Positions 62,064 through 64,000 of a stretch of 64,000 bases of DNA are shown here, in pieces (positions within the stretch are counted from its first letter, which is position 1; each line of letters opens with the position of its first letter). The position numbers were made by a program, and so were the translations under genes. The stretch lies in assembly GCA_019912315.1 (NCBI GenBank), contig JAIOJA010000019.1:1-64000 (forward strand). The letters are read 5' to 3'. The notes under the pieces were generated by a model. That model was not told where the DNA came from and searched no databases. It saw only the letters and a program-made list of their open reading frames with translations. This DNA comes from Planctomycetota bacterium. GTDB taxonomy: Bacteria > Planctomycetota > UBA8742 > UBA2392.

Positions 62064-62170
62064 GTTTCTCCTGTGAAGCCCGCGCGAGATTACCATAAGG
62101 CGCGATGACGGGAACCAAGCCGTCGACGCCGGGCTTTGACGCGCCGCCGTAATCGGCCATAATCGTGCTC

Positions 62171-62857
62171 ATGGACGCCGACCCGAACTTTCGCCTGAAA
62201 GCATTTGCCGTCATCGCATGTGTGCTGGGGGTGTTCCTGGTTTCCTTTGTGGCGCAGCGCGTCTGGTTCTGGATGCGCACCCGAAGGCGCGAGGACGTCG
62301 ATACGTCGAAGGTTGAGCCGATCATCGACTTGGGGCTGCTGGGGCTGGGCGCAATCGTGATATGGATGGCCGTAGAGGCCCTGGTGCTGGCCGTTCTCAC
62401 CACCGATTTGAACGTCCAGCCGAACCAGCAACGCAAGATTGCCGAGATCGAAGTCGGCAAACTGGACAATGAGACCGACCAGCTGAACCTGTTGTTCTAC
62501 CCCGTCGATCCGGCCGGGCGCCGTCTGCCCGCACAACGCCGCCCCGTGCTTACCAGCGGCGATGAGCTGGAGCTGATCGTTGAGGTGATCGAGTGGCGCG
62601 GACCATGGCGATGGCTGGGTGAGGGCGGTTTCTACCGGTTCGTCAGCCTGGGCGGCTACGACGATGGCTCGGGCGATACACCGGAAAGGACGCTGCTGGA
62701 CCCTGCGGGAGTACCCCGCACCATCGGTGCGACGGTATTTCTGCGCAAGGCCAAGCAGTGGGAGGTGCGCCAGATTTGTGAAGAAGGCGACATCTTCGAC
62801 GTGTGGCTCAATCCCGAAAGCGGCGAGCTGCAGGTGCGCGAACACTCCGGCGGCTAA
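62171..62857 (+). CDS. Membrane protein of unknown function
   Basis: 228 aa from the ATG at 62171 (the track uses a GTG two codons earlier). Two helices (LKAFAVIACVLGVFLVSFVA, LGLLGLGAIVIWMAVEALVL) are followed by an extracytoplasmic domain with GDELELIVEVIEWRGPWRWL and VFLRKAKQWEVRQICEEGD. No family recognised. Divergent from the cyclase gene. Confidence 0.7.
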   Translation: MDADPNFRLKAFAVIACVLGVFLVSFVAQRVWFWMRTRRREDVDTSKVEPIIDLGLLGLGAIVIWMAVEALVLAVLTTDLNVQPNQQRKIAEIEVGKLDNETDQLNLLFYPVDPAGRRLPAQRRPVLTSGDELELIVEVIEWRGPWRWLGEGGFYRFVSLGGYDDGSGDTPERTLLDPAGVPRTIGATVFLRKAKQWEVRQICEEGDIFDVWLNPESGELQVREHSGG

Positions 62858-62870
62858 GCGGCCCGGGGCG

Positions 62871-64000
62871 TCATTCCGGCTTGTCGTCGTCGGTGATCAC
62901 CTGGTCGAAATCGGGCAGGTCGGGCGGGGGCTGGGCAGGCGCTTCGGGTGTCGGCATCGGCTGCACCTGCGGCGCCGTCACGGCCGCGATGGCGGCATCA
63001 ATCTGAGCCTGGGTAGCCTCGACGGGCTGGGGCAGCGGGTCGCCGCCGGCCTGGCTTAGCTCGTTCACTCGGGCGAGAATCCGGCGGCGGCTGGCCAGAT
63101 TGGTGACCAGCAGCCCTCCCGCCAGCGCCGCGCCGAACGCGGCGTACGTCACCCAGCGCCACTGGAAATCATCCGCGCGGCCCGCGTGGCGCTCGCTCGC
63201 GTTGCCCGGAACAATTGCCGCCCGCCCCTTCTCTTTGCCCCAGGACATCGCGCTGATCGAGCCGTGAATCGGCGAAAACTGGGATACCGTCTGCCGCTCC
63301 GGGGAGTCGCTCGATCCGCCGATCAACTGCGCGATGTACGGAACAACAAGCCACACCACAATCAGCAGCCCCGCCAGCACGCCCGCAAGCGCCCGCGAGA
63401 TACCACTAAGCGTCAGTCGCCAGGTAACCTGAGCCGCCGCAAGCAGCGTAATCCCGATCACCAGCAGCAGCGCCAGATAGCCCCGGAACTCGTGGTCGCG
63501 GAAGGTTGTCACGGCGTCGCGCAACTCGGATTCCGGCTTCATCGCGACTGACGTAAACCCGCCCGCCGAAGCGGGACCGCCGCCTCCGAAGGCCGATTGC
63601 GTGTCCAGCCCCATGACTTGCGTGTAATCATCAATCAGCGCGGCCTTGTCGTCGATGCGGGCGTCTAGCTGGGCATAGCAGATCCACGCCGCAAAACCCA
63701 GCAGCGTAAGCCCCACAACGGTAATGATCGCGCTGTGCAGGGCACCCCGGTCACTGCCCGGAAAAAACAGGCGACCGCCCGCCTTCATCATGCCCTCGGG
63801 CATCTTCTCCATCTGCCGGCGTACCCGGCGGCTCGGTACGGGTGCTTCCGCCGGCGCGGTCACGGCCGGAACCATCAGCACCAGCCCGAAGTAGACAGCG
63901 CCGAACAACAGCGCGCCGATACTGGAATCGTGGTACGGGGTGCGCGCAATCAGGAAGTACAGCGCGATCTGCGCCGGAATCACCACAGCCGCCAGCGACC
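62871..64000 (-). CDS. Multi-pass membrane protein, 5' end cut by the window
   Basis: At least 371 aa, and the frame stays open to the window edge (SLAAVVIPAQIALYFLIART), so the start lies beyond 64000. Helices include LYFLIART, SIGALLFGAVYFGLVLMVPA, SAIITVVGLTLLGFAAWICY, YLALLLVIGITLLAAAQVTW and GVLAGLLIVVWLVVPYIAQL. The C-terminal cytoplasmic tail is Pro/Ala/Gln-rich (QPMPTPEAPAQPPPDLPDFD). Function not recognised. Confidence 0.75.
   Translation of the reverse strand, partial: SLAAVVIPAQIALYFLIARTPYHDSSIGALLFGAVYFGLVLMVPAVTAPAEAPVPSRRVRRQMEKMPEGMMKAGGRLFFPGSDRGALHSAIITVVGLTLLGFAAWICYAQLDARIDDKAALIDDYTQVMGLDTQSAFGGGGPASAGGFTSVAMKPESELRDAVTTFRDHEFRGYLALLLVIGITLLAAAQVTWRLTLSGISRALAGVLAGLLIVVWLVVPYIAQLIGGSSDSPERQTVSQFSPIHGSISAMSWGKEKGRAAIVPGNASERHAGRADDFQWRWVTYAAFGAALAGGLLVTNLASRRRILARVNELSQAGGDPLPQPVEATQAQIDAAIAAVTAPQVQPMPTPEAPAQPPPDLPDFDQVITDDDKPE

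Overview
The window is GC-rich, gene-dense bacterial chromosome. The content points to the Planctomycetota, by inference only since there is no rRNA: many secreted or single-pass membrane proteins with Ig-like or carboxypeptidase-regulatory repeats, DUF1579-type proteins, an FHA-protease fusion, a membrane-anchored propeller protein, a class III cyclase with a C-terminal 'DGPS..YL.RC' domain, and short proline-rich membrane paralogues. Housekeeping genes are intact: rny, clpC, aroF-type DAHP synthase, thiS/thiG, pyrE, ribF, miaB and three tRNAs.

Layout. 1-5.0 kb is a mobile-element graveyard around an FHA/trypsin-like protease gene: two 5'-truncated copies of one ATPase/TPR module, an internally deleted IS3-like element and other repeats. 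5.4-6.9 kb is rny. 7.1-10.5 kb has a Cys-rich small ORF next to an internally deleted IS630 element, a secreted protein of unknown function and an exported Lys/Glu-rich small protein. 10.6-11.7 kb is a tandem DUF1579 protein. 11.8-14.3 kb is an arsenic operon (arsR-arsI-acr3-arsC, minus strand) with an ArsR-type operator. 14.9-18.3 kb is a two-gene secreted/membrane-tethered pair. 18.4-22.7 kb has a gene remnant, an exported protein and clpC. 22.8-26.0 kb has tRNA-Ala(CGC), an exported alpha/beta hydrolase, tRNA-Leu(TAG) and an acyl-CoA dehydrogenase. 26.0-26.7 kb is a RAYT transposase with REP palindromes. 26.8-30.9 kb has a basic small protein and a 1086-aa tethered beta-sandwich protein. 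31.0-34.1 kb (minus) runs DAHP synthase, a small ferredoxin-fold-like protein and a CBS-domain cation/proton antiporter.

34.3-41.5 kb (plus) has a membrane propeller protein, tandem metallophosphoesterases, a HAD phosphatase, a membrane protein overlapping thiS, and thiG. 41.5-48.3 kb has a lipoprotein, the fetAB metal-export ABC pair, a membrane protein, pyrE with an overlapping membrane protein, a second lipoprotein with ribF, and a sugar-isomerase-like protein. tRNA-Gln(TTG) follows, then a 1045-aa tethered protein, YjbQ and an Rrf2 regulator. 53.2-55.7 kb is an operon of three paralogous membrane proteins sharing a G-S/D-L-x-P-G-G-P motif. The window ends with miaB, a fatty acid desaturase, a VOC protein with a histone-H1-like tail, an M23 peptidase, a cyclase/EI24 operon and an edge-truncated membrane protein.

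No CRISPR array, prophage or canonical defence operon is visible. The most unusual items are the RAYT whose reading frame runs through a REP palindrome, the three-paralogue operon, the VOC-histone-tail fusion, the cyclase lacking its transition-state residues, and the two module fragments beginning at the same point.
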